From positions 1 to 64,000 of the forward strand of contig JANLFQ010000003.1 in the NCBI GenBank assembly GCA_024653355.1: a stretch of 64,000 nucleotides of DNA, written 5' to 3'. Below the pieces are notes generated by a model. It saw only the letters and a program-made list of their open reading frames with translations. It was not told where the DNA came from and did no database searches. Numbering within the stretch: position 1 is the stretch's first letter; each line of letters begins with the position of its first letter. The stretch comes from a candidate division WOR-3 bacterium (GTDB lineage Bacteria; Hydrothermota; Tepidihabitantia; Tepidihabitantales; Tepidihabitantaceae). Positions 51,964 through 61,191 of the stretch are shown here, piece by piece. The position numbers were made by a program, and so were the translations under genes.

Positions 51964-53316
51964 ATGGCGGAACGGAAACGGGTAATAATAATGGGCGCCG
52001 CGGGAATGGATTACCATGTCTTTAATATGTTTTTCCGTGACCGGGAGGAGTTTGAGGTGGTTGGTTTCACGATGGCGGCGGAGCAGAATCTGGGTACGGT
52101 TGGGAAGTTGCGCACCTACCCGCCGGTCCTTGCGGGTAAACTTTATCCCCGGGGAATTCCAACATACTACGAGCGGGAATTGCCCGAGTTGATTAGAAAA
52201 TTTAAGGTTGACCAGGTGGTTTTTGCCTATTCCGATGTCAAACACGAGTTTGTGATGCACCGGGCTTCGGAAGCGCTGGCAGCGGGTGCCCAGTTTGTGC
52301 TTTTGCCTCCCCGGGTGCTGCAGATTCGGGCTAACAAGCCCGTTATCGCGGTTTGTGCGGTGCGAACCGGTTGCGGTAAATCCCAGACCTCGCGTCGGGT
52401 TTACGAGATTTTGAAGGGGATGGGGTTAAAGGTGGTGGCGATACGGGAACCGATGCCGTACGGTGAGCTTGAAAAACAAATCTGGCAGCGGTTTGCCAGT
52501 TACGAAGACCTGGACCGTGCCGGCGTGACAATCGAGGAGCGCGAGGAGTATGAACCCTACATTGAGCAGGGGATGGTGATATATGCCGGGTGTGACTATC
52601 AGGAGATTTTGCAGCATGCCGAGTCCGAGGCGGATGTTATCGTCTGGGATGGCGGCAACAACGAAATTTCTTTTTATGTTCCGGACCTTTTGATTGTGCT
52701 TACCGACCCGTTGCGTGCTGACCATACGGTGATATACCATCCCGGTGAGATCAATCTATTGATGGCGGATGTGGTGGTCATCAACAAAGAGGACTCCGCA
52801 AAACCGGAAGCGATTGCCCGGTTAAAAGAGTTCATCCGGGAGCGAAATGCCCGGGCGGTAATCGTTGATGCCGATTCCCCTCTGATGGTTGACGACCCGG
52901 ATAGAATCAGGGGTAAACGGGTGCTGGTAATTGAAGATGGCCCGACGGTTACGCACGGTGAAATGCCTTACGGTGCGGGCAGAATTGCGGCAGAAAGGCT
53001 GGGAGCAAAGGAGATTGTTGACCCGAAGCCTTATGCCCAGGGAAGTCTGGCTGAGGAACTGAAAAGGAGCAGCCATCTTGACCGGGTTTTACCAGCGATG
53101 GGTTACTCGGTTGAACAGTTGCGGGAACTGGAAGAGGCGGTTAATCGTGCCCAGTGCGACCTGGTAGTGAGCGGTACGCCGATTGACCTGAGCCGGCTTT
53201 TGAAAACAAATAAACCGATTGTGCGGGTACGGTATCGATTACAGGAGAAGTCGCAACCTGACCTTGAGAAGATTATCACCGAGCGGCTCCGGAATCTGAA
53301 TGTTGTCAAAAAATAA
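51964..53316 (+). CDS. Cyclic 2,3-diphosphoglycerate synthase family protein
   Basis: The protein has 450 residues, as in the archaeal enzyme (about 460). An N-terminal Rossmann part (RVIIMGAAGMDYHVFNMFFR) leads to a P-loop AVCAVRTGCGKSQTSRRV near residues 128-145. Then come IREPMPYG, VIVWDGGNNEISFYVPDLLI and VVINKEDSAKPE. Cyclic DPG is a thermoprotectant made by ATP-dependent cyclisation of 2,3-DPG in hyperthermophilic methanogens. Bacterial homologues exist but their product is largely untested; some are annotated as GTPases. RBS AAAGGAG. Family call firm, activity inferred. Confidence 0.8.
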   Translation: MAERKRVIIMGAAGMDYHVFNMFFRDREEFEVVGFTMAAEQNLGTVGKLRTYPPVLAGKLYPRGIPTYYERELPELIRKFKVDQVVFAYSDVKHEFVMHRASEALAAGAQFVLLPPRVLQIRANKPVIAVCAVRTGCGKSQTSRRVYEILKGMGLKVVAIREPMPYGELEKQIWQRFASYEDLDRAGVTIEEREEYEPYIEQGMVIYAGCDYQEILQHAESEADVIVWDGGNNEISFYVPDLLIVLTDPLRADHTVIYHPGEINLLMADVVVINKEDSAKPEAIARLKEFIRERNARAVIVDADSPLMVDDPDRIRGKRVLVIEDGPTVTHGEMPYGAGRIAAERLGAKEIVDPKPYAQGSLAEELKRSSHLDRVLPAMGYSVEQLRELEEAVNRAQCDLVVSGTPIDLSRLLKTNKPIVRVRYRLQEKSQPDLEKIITERLRNLNVVKK

Positions 53317-53322
53317 CACCTG

Positions 53323-54870
53323 GTGAAAGCGATGGGTGTTGAACAGTGGCGGCCCGAGGAGGTTGCATTACTGAAGGCGCTGGGCAGTATTCCCCAAAAG
53401 CCGGTTAAAATTTCGGAACTGGTCAAAATTCTGTGCCAGGACCAGTCGCTAGTAACAGCGGCGGCGGTGAGTTTGTCACAAAAGGGCTTGGTGCAGATTC
53501 AAGAGGAGGAACAGATAGAACTGGCACGGGGGCCTGAATGGGACGAAAAACTGCCCGAGCGCAAGGCGCTGGAGGTTATCGCCCGGGAGTTTAAATCGGA
53601 ACAGGATACTATTTCCCTGAGCCAGTTGCCAGCACTTTTAAACAAGGCTGATGTTCGTTCCGAGGTCAAATTCCTGTTGCGGAAGGGCTGGTGCGAGCGA
53701 GAAGCACAAAATCTGCGCCTTAGCGCCCGGGGTAAAGAGGCGCTTGCCGGTAAACTTGAGGCGGATGAAATCGTCGTTCAGCAGTTGAGAGAAAAACCGG
53801 TGCTCCTGGCGAGCGAGTTGCAGGATAAGTTATCAGGTGTTGATATTGCGGCAGGGATTAATCTACTTAAAGGACGGGATGGGGTGGTGAAGATTAAAAA
53901 GCGCATTGGGCGCCTGGTTTCGCTTACCCAAGAAGGTGCGGCAGCAGTTCAGAAAGTGGATAAGGTTGGGGCGGAGGTGACGCAATTAACGCCGGAAATG
54001 CTTGCAACCGGCAAGTGGCGCGAGGTCAGTTTTCGGCGCTACGATGTTACCCTGGGAACCAAGCCCCGGTATCCGGGCAAGGAGCACCCTTTACAGCGGA
54101 TAATTCAGGAGGCACGCCGGGCGTTTTTTGAACTGGGGTTTGAGGAGGTTTCATCACCGGTTGTCGAAGTTGCCTTCTGGGATTTTGATGCTTTGTTTCA
54201 ACCTCAAGACCATCCCGCCCGGGAGATGCAAGACACTTTTTATCTTGCTAAACCGGCACGCGGTTCTCTGCCGGCGGAAGAGCTGGTACGGCGTGTTGCT
54301 GAGGCGCACGAACGGGGCGGTGACACCGGTTCTCGAGGCTGGCGCTACCATTGGGACCAGGAACAGGCGAGAAGGTTGCTTTTGCGCACCCATACGACCG
54401 CAGCAACAATCCGGGCACTGGCCCAAAACCCCAATCCGCCTCGCAAGGTGTTCTGCATCGGTAAAGTTTTCCGCCGGGAGAACATTGATGCCACTCATCT
54501 GCCCGAGTTTACCCAGCTCGACGGGATAATCATTGATGACCATGCATCGCTTGTGACTTTGTTTGGGACCTTGGCAGAGTTTTACCGCAAGATGGGAGCG
54601 CACGAGGTGCGTTTTCGACCCTCATATTTCCCTTACACTGAGCCGAGTGTTGAGGTTTTTGCCAATCTCGGAAGTTTGGGTTGGGTTGAGATGGGTGGGG
54701 CGGGCGTATTTCGGCAGGAGGTGGTTAAACCGTTGCGTTGTCAATCAAGAGTTCTTGCCTGGGGTTTGGGTTTGGAACGGCTCGCAATGATGCGTTTTGG
54801 AGTGCAGGATATCCGGCGTCTTTACTGGGCGGATATAAACTGGCTCCGGGAGGCAAAACTTTGCCGGTAG
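53323..54870 (+). CDS. pheS: Phenylalanyl-tRNA synthetase alpha subunit, archaeal/eukaryotic type
   Basis: The protein has 515 residues (about 340 in normal bacterial PheS). GTG 53323 or ATG 53332 are both possible. Residues 1-210 contain three winged-helix-like units (LLKALGSIPQKPVKISELVK, EQDTISLSQLPALLNKADV), the DNA-binding-like domains of archaeal and cytosolic PheRS. The catalytic core has GKEHPLQRIIQEARRAFFEL, GFEEV, FQPQDHPAREMQDTFYL, LRTHTTAATIRAL and KVFRRENIDATHLPEFTQLDG. It charges tRNA-Phe with the beta subunit, whose start overlaps its last codons. Confidence 0.92.
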   Translation: MKAMGVEQWRPEEVALLKALGSIPQKPVKISELVKILCQDQSLVTAAAVSLSQKGLVQIQEEEQIELARGPEWDEKLPERKALEVIAREFKSEQDTISLSQLPALLNKADVRSEVKFLLRKGWCEREAQNLRLSARGKEALAGKLEADEIVVQQLREKPVLLASELQDKLSGVDIAAGINLLKGRDGVVKIKKRIGRLVSLTQEGAAAVQKVDKVGAEVTQLTPEMLATGKWREVSFRRYDVTLGTKPRYPGKEHPLQRIIQEARRAFFELGFEEVSSPVVEVAFWDFDALFQPQDHPAREMQDTFYLAKPARGSLPAEELVRRVAEAHERGGDTGSRGWRYHWDQEQARRLLLRTHTTAATIRALAQNPNPPRKVFCIGKVFRRENIDATHLPEFTQLDGIIIDDHASLVTLFGTLAEFYRKMGAHEVRFRPSYFPYTEPSVEVFANLGSLGWVEMGGAGVFRQEVVKPLRCQSRVLAWGLGLERLAMMRFGVQDIRRLYWADINWLREAKLCR

Positions 54871-56573
54871 TTGCGGTTCCCCTTAACATTCTTTCCCGTC
54901 TTACCGGGAAAATGCTGACACCGGAGGAGATTATCGGTCTGCTGGGTGAGTTGGGGTGCGATGTTGAAGGGTTTGAGCCCCTTACCAACAGACTAAAACT
55001 GAATCTCCTGCCGGCAAGGCCTGATATGTTTGATGTGTGCGGTCTGGCGCGCTGTTTGCGGGGTTATCTTGGCGTTGAAACGGGGCTGAAGGAATACGCC
55101 TTTGACTCTTCTGGGATAACGGTTCAGGTGGCAAAAGGGCTCGAAGAGGTGCGGCGGTTTATTGTGGCGGCGGTGATTAAAAATGTTCGGCTCGATGAAG
55201 AACAGGTGGCGGTGTTGATGGAGATGCAGGAAAATCTACACTGGGGTTTAGGCCGAGACCGGCGTCGGGCATCGATTGGCATTTACGACTTGAGCACGGT
55301 CGCACCCGATTTTGTCTATCGGCCGGTGGCACCGGATGGCGTAAGGTTTGCACCGCTCGGTGGGGTGGAGTTAAAGGGGACGGTGCCGTTGACGCCAGCC
55401 GAGATTCTTGAGTTTCATCCCAAGGGCAGAGCTTACCGGCATCTGTTAGCAGACTATAAGGTTTATCCGCTGCTTACTGACAGCAATGGTAAAGTGCTTT
55501 CAATGCCACCGATAATCAACAGTGATGAAACGAAGGTGACAGAAAAGAGTCGGGAACTTTTTGTCGATGTCACCGGCCCGGACGAGTGGGCGGTGAAGAA
55601 GTGTCTGGCGGTGGTGGCAGCGGCATTCGCCGATTTAGGGGGTGAGGTACAAACGGTGCGGGTTGTTTATCCTGCTGGTAGAGCGGATGTGACACCGGAT
55701 ATGACGCCGGAACGAATGACGGTTAACCTTGATGATGTGGTTGCGGTCGTTGGCGTGCAACTTCCCCCTGATAAAGTAGTTGAGCTCTTGCGCCGGATGC
55801 GCTACGAGGTTGTTAAAGAGAGTGTCCGTCCTGATGCGATGGAAGTTTTAATTCCGGCTTATCGGGTAGATGTACTTCATCCCTGGGACATCGTTGAGGA
55901 TGTGGCAATCGCCTATGGCTATCACCATCTTCCCCGGAAGTTGATACCGACGGTAACAACCAGTAGACCGCAGGCGATTGAGGAGTTCAGTCAGTTGTGT
56001 CGCCGGGTGCTTATCGGGCTGGGGTTTATTGAGACGATGACGCTGGCATTGACCTGTCCCGAGGTCCATTTCGTAAAACTGAACCTGCAGGATGACGGGC
56101 GAAGTGTGCAACTGGAAAATCCCGCAACGGTTGAACAGACAATACTCCGCCGGCATCTTTTTTCCGGATTACTGGAGACATTCAGTATCAACACCACCCA
56201 GCCTTTGCCCCAGCAGATTTTTGAGGTCGGTGATGTCTTTTATGTTGACGAAAAAGCCGAGACGGGCACAATTACCCAACGGCATCTGGCGGTGGGAATG
56301 GCGGACGCCAAAGCCGGTTTTGCCGATATCAAAGCGGTAATTGAGGCGGTGAATCGGGAGCTGGACTTTACGGTTGCATTCGTGCCCAGCGATGAGATGC
56401 CTTTCATTCCCGGACGGTGCGCAGTGCTTCAAACCTCCAGTGGCAAGCGGGTTGGTATCTTGGGTGAGGTGCATCCTGAGGTGCTGGAGCGGTTTGGGTT
56501 GACGGTGCCGCTGGTTATGGCAGAGGTTGATATTGAATGTTTACAGGCAGAAAGAACTCTGCCGCGCCATTAG
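54861..56573 (+). CDS. pheT: Phenylalanyl-tRNA synthetase beta subunit, archaeal/eukaryotic type
   Basis: The protein has 570 residues against about 800 for normal bacterial PheT. TTG 54861 is chosen because GGGAGG lies 7 nt upstream and the product then begins PVVAVPLNILSRLTGKML, like archaeal PheT; it overlaps pheS by 10 bp. The N-terminal EMAP/tRNA-binding OB-fold of bacterial PheT is absent. B3/B4 editing-domain material (SIGIYDLSTVAPDFVYRPVA) and the B5 region (RYEVVKESVRPD...VLIPAYRVDVLHPWDIVEDVAIAYGY) follow, then a catalytic-like C-terminal fold (IGLGFIETMTLALTCPE). The C-terminal anticodon-binding (FDX-ACB) domain of bacterial PheT is also absent. Confidence 0.92.
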   Translation: MPVVAVPLNILSRLTGKMLTPEEIIGLLGELGCDVEGFEPLTNRLKLNLLPARPDMFDVCGLARCLRGYLGVETGLKEYAFDSSGITVQVAKGLEEVRRFIVAAVIKNVRLDEEQVAVLMEMQENLHWGLGRDRRRASIGIYDLSTVAPDFVYRPVAPDGVRFAPLGGVELKGTVPLTPAEILEFHPKGRAYRHLLADYKVYPLLTDSNGKVLSMPPIINSDETKVTEKSRELFVDVTGPDEWAVKKCLAVVAAAFADLGGEVQTVRVVYPAGRADVTPDMTPERMTVNLDDVVAVVGVQLPPDKVVELLRRMRYEVVKESVRPDAMEVLIPAYRVDVLHPWDIVEDVAIAYGYHHLPRKLIPTVTTSRPQAIEEFSQLCRRVLIGLGFIETMTLALTCPEVHFVKLNLQDDGRSVQLENPATVEQTILRRHLFSGLLETFSINTTQPLPQQIFEVGDVFYVDEKAETGTITQRHLAVGMADAKAGFADIKAVIEAVNRELDFTVAFVPSDEMPFIPGRCAVLQTSSGKRVGILGEVHPEVLERFGLTVPLVMAEVDIECLQAERTLPRH

Positions 56574-56576
56574 ATT

Positions 56577-57170
56577 ATGCGTTGTCCTCATTGTGGTGAA
56601 CCGGTGCGGCCCGGTCAAGAGACCTGTTTTGCCTGTGGTGAGAAGTTAAGAACAAGACATTTTCGCCGCCAGCAAAACTTTGATGTTCGGATTGTGATTT
56701 TCGGCGTGGCGCTGTTGGTTGTCGGGCTGGTGGGTTTTTTGATTGTTCAGTTAGGAGGGCGCGCTGCGGTTACAAAAGACGGCAATCGTAAACCTATCAA
56801 GCAAGTTTCCGGAAATAAATCCCGTAAGCCCGCATTGAAGCATGATACGACAAGCGGGCTATCAGCGGATACGATACGATCGGTGACCGATGCGGTAGAG
56901 GTGGCGCGGGCAAAAGAACAGCTGGAGCGCCTGAAAAAGCGCTACGAGACGGTGAAAGGTCAGGTTCTTGGTGAAAGTCCAACGCCCGAACAAAGGGATT
57001 TGATGGCGTTGATTGACCGGGAGTTGACTCTCTTTCAGCGGAAGATAGGTGAGTTTGCCGGTTCGTTAACCGCCCAACGCAAACAGGCGCTCGAGAAGGA
57101 GATTGCCGCGCAACAGCGGGAAATCAACAACTTGATTTCCAAATTTTCGCGCGCACCGAAAAACCGTTAA
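56577..57170 (+). CDS. Zinc-ribbon membrane protein with coiled coil
   Basis: The protein has 197 residues, starting 3 nt after pheT. It has an N-terminal zinc ribbon (CPHCGEPVRPGQETCFACGEK, two CxxC knuckles), a basic stretch, one membrane helix (IVIFGVALLVVGLVGFLIVQL, about residues 39-60), a basic Ser/Lys linker and a coiled coil (about 100-195: EVARAKEQLERLKKRYETVKGQV). A single-pass protein with cytoplasmic zinc ribbon. Its partner and role are unknown. Co-transcription with pheST seems likely. Its stop overlaps that of the convergent ferritin-like gene in a shared TTAA. Confidence 0.7.
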   Translation: MRCPHCGEPVRPGQETCFACGEKLRTRHFRRQQNFDVRIVIFGVALLVVGLVGFLIVQLGGRAAVTKDGNRKPIKQVSGNKSRKPALKHDTTSGLSADTIRSVTDAVEVARAKEQLERLKKRYETVKGQVLGESPTPEQRDLMALIDRELTLFQRKIGEFAGSLTAQRKQALEKEIAAQQREINNLISKFSRAPKNR

Positions 57171-57670
57171 AAGGGCGCAAAGTGGGCGTCCTGCCAGTAG
57201 GAGTCCCGCAACTGATTTAACTGCTTTTGCAATGCTGCCGCATGGGTTTCTTCCCAGCGGACCAGGTTTGTGAAGAAATTTTGCACTTCTGGAATGGTGG
57301 TGGAAGATGCCAGATTGCGATACCGCTGGATAGAAGCCTGTTCCAGAGCCAGACCAACTGAAAGCGCGGTCATTTCCCAGTGGGCGGTGTTCAGCCGGGA
57401 TGTGAGTTCAGAAGAAAAAATCGGGCTTGCCTGCGCCGGGTTGATACGAGAAGTCTCGTTTAGCGGTTCAAAACGGGAGTTTTCCATCAGGTGTCCGTAC
57501 TGACGTTTCAGGTATTCGAGGTGTTTGCGCTCTTCTTCGGCAAGGAGGGCAAAAATCTCTCGCCCCTGGACATCAACGGTCTTTTCTGCGGCGGTGGTGT
57601 AGAATTCAATTCCTGCCATTTCGGTGAGCATCGCCTCTTTTAAACCGGCAAGGAGTTGTTTATTAGTCAT
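57167..57670 (-). CDS. Rubrerythrin/ferritin-like diiron protein
   Basis: The protein has 167 residues; ATG 57670 gives MTNKQLLAGLKEAMLTEMAG. A four-helix bundle carries Glu/His metal ligands: EMAGIEFY, EEERKHLEYLKRQY (ExxH), ALEQASIQRYR and WEETHAAAL (ExxH). No rubredoxin domain is fused, so it is the erythrin/ferritin-like type that handles peroxide or iron in anaerobes. No RBS; a promoter lies 8 nt upstream of the ATG. Confidence 0.8.
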   Translation of the reverse strand: MTNKQLLAGLKEAMLTEMAGIEFYTTAAEKTVDVQGREIFALLAEEERKHLEYLKRQYGHLMENSRFEPLNETSRINPAQASPIFSSELTSRLNTAHWEMTALSVGLALEQASIQRYRNLASSTTIPEVQNFFTNLVRWEETHAAALQKQLNQLRDSYWQDAHFAPF

Positions 57671-57678
57671 ACAATTTA

Positions 57679-57707
57679 ATAATAGCGACTTTGGCAACGA
57701 CAATCAA
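57679..57707 (-). promoter_or_regulatory. Leaderless-type promoter of the ferritin-like gene
   Basis: On the minus strand, TTGATT (57707-57702), 17 nt, TATTAT (57684-57679), then 8 nt to the ATG at 57670. Confidence 0.6.
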
Positions 57708-57716
57708 CTATCACCA

Positions 57717-57947
57717 TTATTGCCTGAGGAGCGAGTCAGGCTGGGTTAGTAATAAATAGAGAATTTTGAACCGGGGGAGGTTGAGTAAGAATACGATTGT
57801 GATGGCGAGGAGTAAAACGAGGGTTACGAGCCAGAGCAGGTTAATACCCGGACGCCGCCGGTTCTGGTCAAGCCGGGCTTTTTGCAGCGCGGCAAGAATT
57901 TTTCGGGCTCTTTCTTCGTCGTTTTCCGGTAGTGGCGGTTTCATCAT
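57717..57947 (-). CDS. Small single-pass membrane protein of unknown function
   Basis: The protein has 76 residues (75 if the second ATG at 57944 is used). A charged helix (ENDEERARKILAALQKARLDQNRRR) leads to a hydrophobic segment at about 36-60 (LLWLVTLVLLLAITIVFLLNL). It sits between the ferritin-like gene and the divergent TonB-receptor gene. No family recognised. A hairpin CCCC-TGC-GGGG lies just before the start and could hide it. Short, so moderate confidence. Confidence 0.55.
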   Translation of the reverse strand: MMKPPLPENDEERARKILAALQKARLDQNRRRPGINLLWLVTLVLLLAITIVFLLNLPRFKILYLLLTQPDSLLRQ

Positions 57948-57990
57948 TGCCCCGCAGGGGTTTTTTTGTTATTGTGTCTAATTGTATAGT

Positions 57991-60456
57991 ATGAAAAAGT
58001 TTCTGACAACTTTTATCGTTTTAGCCGGGGCGGCGGTGTGTTTTAGCCAGCCCCGCAGTGGTATGGGGTCATTGCCGAGAACTGGAATCATCCGGGGTCA
58101 GGTGACTGATGCCCAAGAGGGAATTCCGATTGAGTATGCGAATGTGGTGCTTTACCGGATGCGCGACACAACTCAGCGGTGGATGGCGGGGATGGACACC
58201 AACCGGGTGGTGAGCGGAACCGTCACTGACGCCCAGGGCCGTTTTGTTCTGCGCGAGTTGCCACCGGGCCGGTTCTACCTTGAGGTTTCGTTTATCGGCT
58301 ACAAGACCCGAAGGGTAGAAGACATCCGGCTTGCTCCGGATGGCAATATCGATCTGGGACGGTTGACAATTGAACCGGCGGTAATCTCGATGCCCGGTGC
58401 CGAGGTGACGGCGGATAAGCCGCGGATTGAATACAAGATTGACAAAAAGATTATCAATGTGGCGCAAGACCCGGCGTTGCAGTCGGGAACAGCGGTTGAT
58501 GCGCTGGAAAAGGCGCCCGCGGTGAAGGTTGATATTGAAGGGAATGTTACGCTACGGGGACTTTCCAGTTTCACGGTTCTGGTTGATGGCAAGCCATCGG
58601 TAGTTGATGGTAGTGAAGCGCTGCAACAGATTCCGGCGTCAACGATTGAGCGAATTGAGATTGTGACCAACCCTTCGGCGAAGTTTGACCCGGAGGGCAA
58701 GGCGGGAATTATCAATGTAATTCTGAAAAAGCAGCGGGCCAGCGGTTTAAGCGGGGTTTTGAATCTGAACCTCGGGAACAACGCCAGTTACGGCGGGAAT
58801 TTGCTCCTGACCCTGCGCCAGGGTATCGCCACATTTTATTTCAGCCCGAACTTTAACCAGATGAACTTTCCCGGTAACAGAGTTGTTAACCGCTGGGTCG
58901 AAAGGGACGGAATCAGGTACTTCAGCAGTTCCACCGGCACGATGAACTTTGGTCGGCAGTTTTACGGCATCAGAATTGGTGCCGACTTTCAGCCGAATGC
59001 CAACAACTACCTGAGCCTCGGCACCCGGTTGGGAGGAATGGCGGGAACGCGCTCCCAGGAGGCAGATTACGAGGAGTGGCGATCAGGGGCTGAAGACACT
59101 ACGAGGTACCGGGGAGTTACATCTTCGACGGACAGACACCCTCAGGTGTCGGCTTACCTTGAGGCAAACCACAACTTCGGTAAGAAGGACCATAAGGCGA
59201 CAGTAAGGTTGAACTACAGCGGTAACTGGCGTAACGGGTCGGATTGGTCTGAAAACCGGATTGGGGATAGCGTTTTTGACGGCAAGATGACGACTGATAC
59301 CCGGAATGGCAACCGTTTAGACTGGAAACTGGATTACAGTTTGCCCTTGCGGGAAAAGGACCGGTTGGAAGCCGGTTACCAGGCACGGTTAAGGCGCATG
59401 AGCCAGCGGACGACATTCGCCCAGTTTAATCCGGCGACCGGCGGTTATGAGTCGCTGGCGCAGTACAGCCACAGAATAATTCAGGGTGATGATGCTCAGG
59501 CGATTTATTCCAGTTACAGTTTAAACTGGCACGATTTCGGCGCGATGCTGGGCTTGCGCACCGAGTTCACGGGCCGGAGCACAACCGTTGACAGCGCGGC
59601 GATGACGCCGGTATATCGCTGGGACTTTTTCCCCAGCGCTCATCTCTCATACAGTTTTCCCCAGGAACGGCAGGTGATGGCAAGTTATACCAGAAGGATT
59701 GACCGGCCGCGGGGCTGGGATTTGACTCCGGAAACGACCTGGATGGATGCCAACAATGTGCGAACTGGCAACCCGGCTCTTTTACCCGAGTTTATCGACT
59801 CCTATGAGGCAGGGCTGGTTTTCCCGCTAGGAAAACACCGGATATCTCTTGACGGTTACTATCGAGTAACGCACAATGTGATTGAGCGGTTCCAGCGGGT
59901 GTGGCAGGGTGCGGTGCTGCTCAACACGGTGGAAAATGTCGGTACCGAGTATGCGCTTGGTTCGGAGTTCAATCTTGACTTTGCCCCATTTTCTTTCTGG
60001 AACATCACCCTGAACGGTGACATCTACGACCAGCGACTCAGAACCGTGCTGCCGGAAGCCCAGAGCACCGCGGGCTTTAACTGGGAGGGAGGAATAACTA
60101 CCGATTTTACTTTGCCAACAATGACCCGGATTCAGCTCTCAGCCCGATACGAGAGCCCGCACGCCACCGTCCAGGGAAAAGAATCCGGTCGTATCTGGAC
60201 CAGTGCCGGAGTCCGGCAGGTGCTCTTCAACCGGCAACTTTTGTTGAGTCTGTCGGTCCGGGATATCTTTGCCCAATCGTTGCACGAGAGCGAGAATCAG
60301 GGGGAAAATTTTTACTCTTATCACCGTTTTGCCCGCCGGGCGCCAACCGTTGCGCTTGCACTAACCTATAACTTTAACAACTACAAACCGGAAAGAAGGC
60401 GCCAGAACCAGGATAACGGTGATGAGGAGCTGATGCGTCCTTACGACGAGTACTGA
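57991..60456 (+). CDS. TonB-dependent-receptor-like outer-membrane beta-barrel with carboxypeptidase-like regulatory domain
   Basis: The protein has 821 residues from ATG 57991; the upstream in-frame TTG at 57982 is less likely. Signal peptide KKFLTTFIVLAGAAVCFSQ. A CarboxypepD-regulatory domain (GIIRGQVTDAQEGIPIEYANVV, FYLEVSFIGYKT) spans about 30-115. The plug domain starts near 150 (VDALEKAPAVKVDIEGNVTLRG) with DGKPSVVDGS and GIINVILKKQRAS. A barrel of many alternating strands fills the rest. It resembles outer_membrane_beta_barrel family proteins of Bacteroidetes. The ligand is unknown. The last residues (DGDEELMRPYDEY-like acidic tail) lack the usual C-terminal aromatic, so assembly signals are weak. 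Confidence 0.8.
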   Translation: MKKFLTTFIVLAGAAVCFSQPRSGMGSLPRTGIIRGQVTDAQEGIPIEYANVVLYRMRDTTQRWMAGMDTNRVVSGTVTDAQGRFVLRELPPGRFYLEVSFIGYKTRRVEDIRLAPDGNIDLGRLTIEPAVISMPGAEVTADKPRIEYKIDKKIINVAQDPALQSGTAVDALEKAPAVKVDIEGNVTLRGLSSFTVLVDGKPSVVDGSEALQQIPASTIERIEIVTNPSAKFDPEGKAGIINVILKKQRASGLSGVLNLNLGNNASYGGNLLLTLRQGIATFYFSPNFNQMNFPGNRVVNRWVERDGIRYFSSSTGTMNFGRQFYGIRIGADFQPNANNYLSLGTRLGGMAGTRSQEADYEEWRSGAEDTTRYRGVTSSTDRHPQVSAYLEANHNFGKKDHKATVRLNYSGNWRNGSDWSENRIGDSVFDGKMTTDTRNGNRLDWKLDYSLPLREKDRLEAGYQARLRRMSQRTTFAQFNPATGGYESLAQYSHRIIQGDDAQAIYSSYSLNWHDFGAMLGLRTEFTGRSTTVDSAAMTPVYRWDFFPSAHLSYSFPQERQVMASYTRRIDRPRGWDLTPETTWMDANNVRTGNPALLPEFIDSYEAGLVFPLGKHRISLDGYYRVTHNVIERFQRVWQGAVLLNTVENVGTEYALGSEFNLDFAPFSFWNITLNGDIYDQRLRTVLPEAQSTAGFNWEGGITTDFTLPTMTRIQLSARYESPHATVQGKESGRIWTSAGVRQVLFNRQLLLSLSVRDIFAQSLHESENQGENFYSYHRFARRAPTVALALTYNFNNYKPERRRQNQDNGDEELMRPYDEY

Positions 60457-60576
60457 GCGTACCAGTTCAAGGTAGAATTAATCTCTCGTTTCTGACCAGG
60501 GGCCGGTTTCGGGGTGGAAAAGGGAATCGGGCAGTGCAAGCAACGCGTTAGCCAGATAGTGCCGGAGCGCAGTGGT

Positions 60577-61191
60577 TCAGAGTGGTAACTCTTCAAGGAG
60601 GCGGTTAATCGTTTCGAGGGCAAAGCCGCGGCGGGCAAGGATACCGGCAAGGCGGCGTTTTTTTGTCTTCCCGTCCAGTTTCCGGTACCGGGGCAGGAAG
60701 TGCTCTAACACCATCTGTGCTGCCGCTGTTTCGTCCGGTGCCGCGACGAGGGCGCGGTTGATCAGTTCTTTTGCGATGCCGATTTTTGTCAGTTCCTGCT
60801 GGATGCGCCATTTGCCTTTGTGTCCGATGGTAATGCGGTCCTGGACATAGCGCCGCGCCAGTTTTTCGTCATCCACCAGCCCGGTTTCCTTAAACTTTTT
60901 AATAACCGCTTCAATTACCGCCGGGGTCCAGCCTTTCTTCTCCAGCCTTTCCCGGAGTTCTTTTTCCGACCGTGCCCGGTAGGAAAGGAGGAGCAGGGCA
61001 TACTCCCGGCATTTGCGGAGTTGTTCGGCGAGAACGACATCTTCCAGGAGTCGGGCATCAACCCGTGCCCCTTCTTTGAGCCGGAACTGTTTTACGGTTT
61101 CCCGGTCAAGGGAGAAGGCGAATTCGCCGTCAACGAATACCGAAACCCTTTTTTTACTTCTTCTTTGGGGCTTGAGCCCGGTTATCTTCAT
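60577..61191 (-). CDS. recX: Regulatory protein RecX
   Basis: The protein has 204 residues. Three-helix RecX repeats: [25 protein letters not shown], then [29 protein letters not shown] and [19 protein letters not shown]. RecX binds RecA filaments and limits recombination. It begins 38 bp inside recA, with AAGG before the ATG, so it is co-translated with recA. The N-terminal 40 residues ([21 protein letters not shown]) form the usual beta-hairpin of longer RecX. Confidence 0.88.
   Translation of the reverse strand: MKITGLKPQRRSKKRVSVFVDGEFAFSLDRETVKQFRLKEGARVDARLLEDVVLAEQLRKCREYALLLLSYRARSEKELRERLEKKGWTPAVIEAVIKKFKETGLVDDEKLARRYVQDRITIGHKGKWRIQQELTKIGIAKELINRALVAAPDETAAAQMVLEHFLPRYRKLDGKTKKRRLAGILARRGFALETINRLLEELPL

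Noticed and set aside
57947-57970. CCCC-GCA-GGGG followed by T7 as a plus-strand terminator
   Set aside because: No plus-strand gene ends upstream; the stem is only 4 bp. It may instead affect the minus-strand start.
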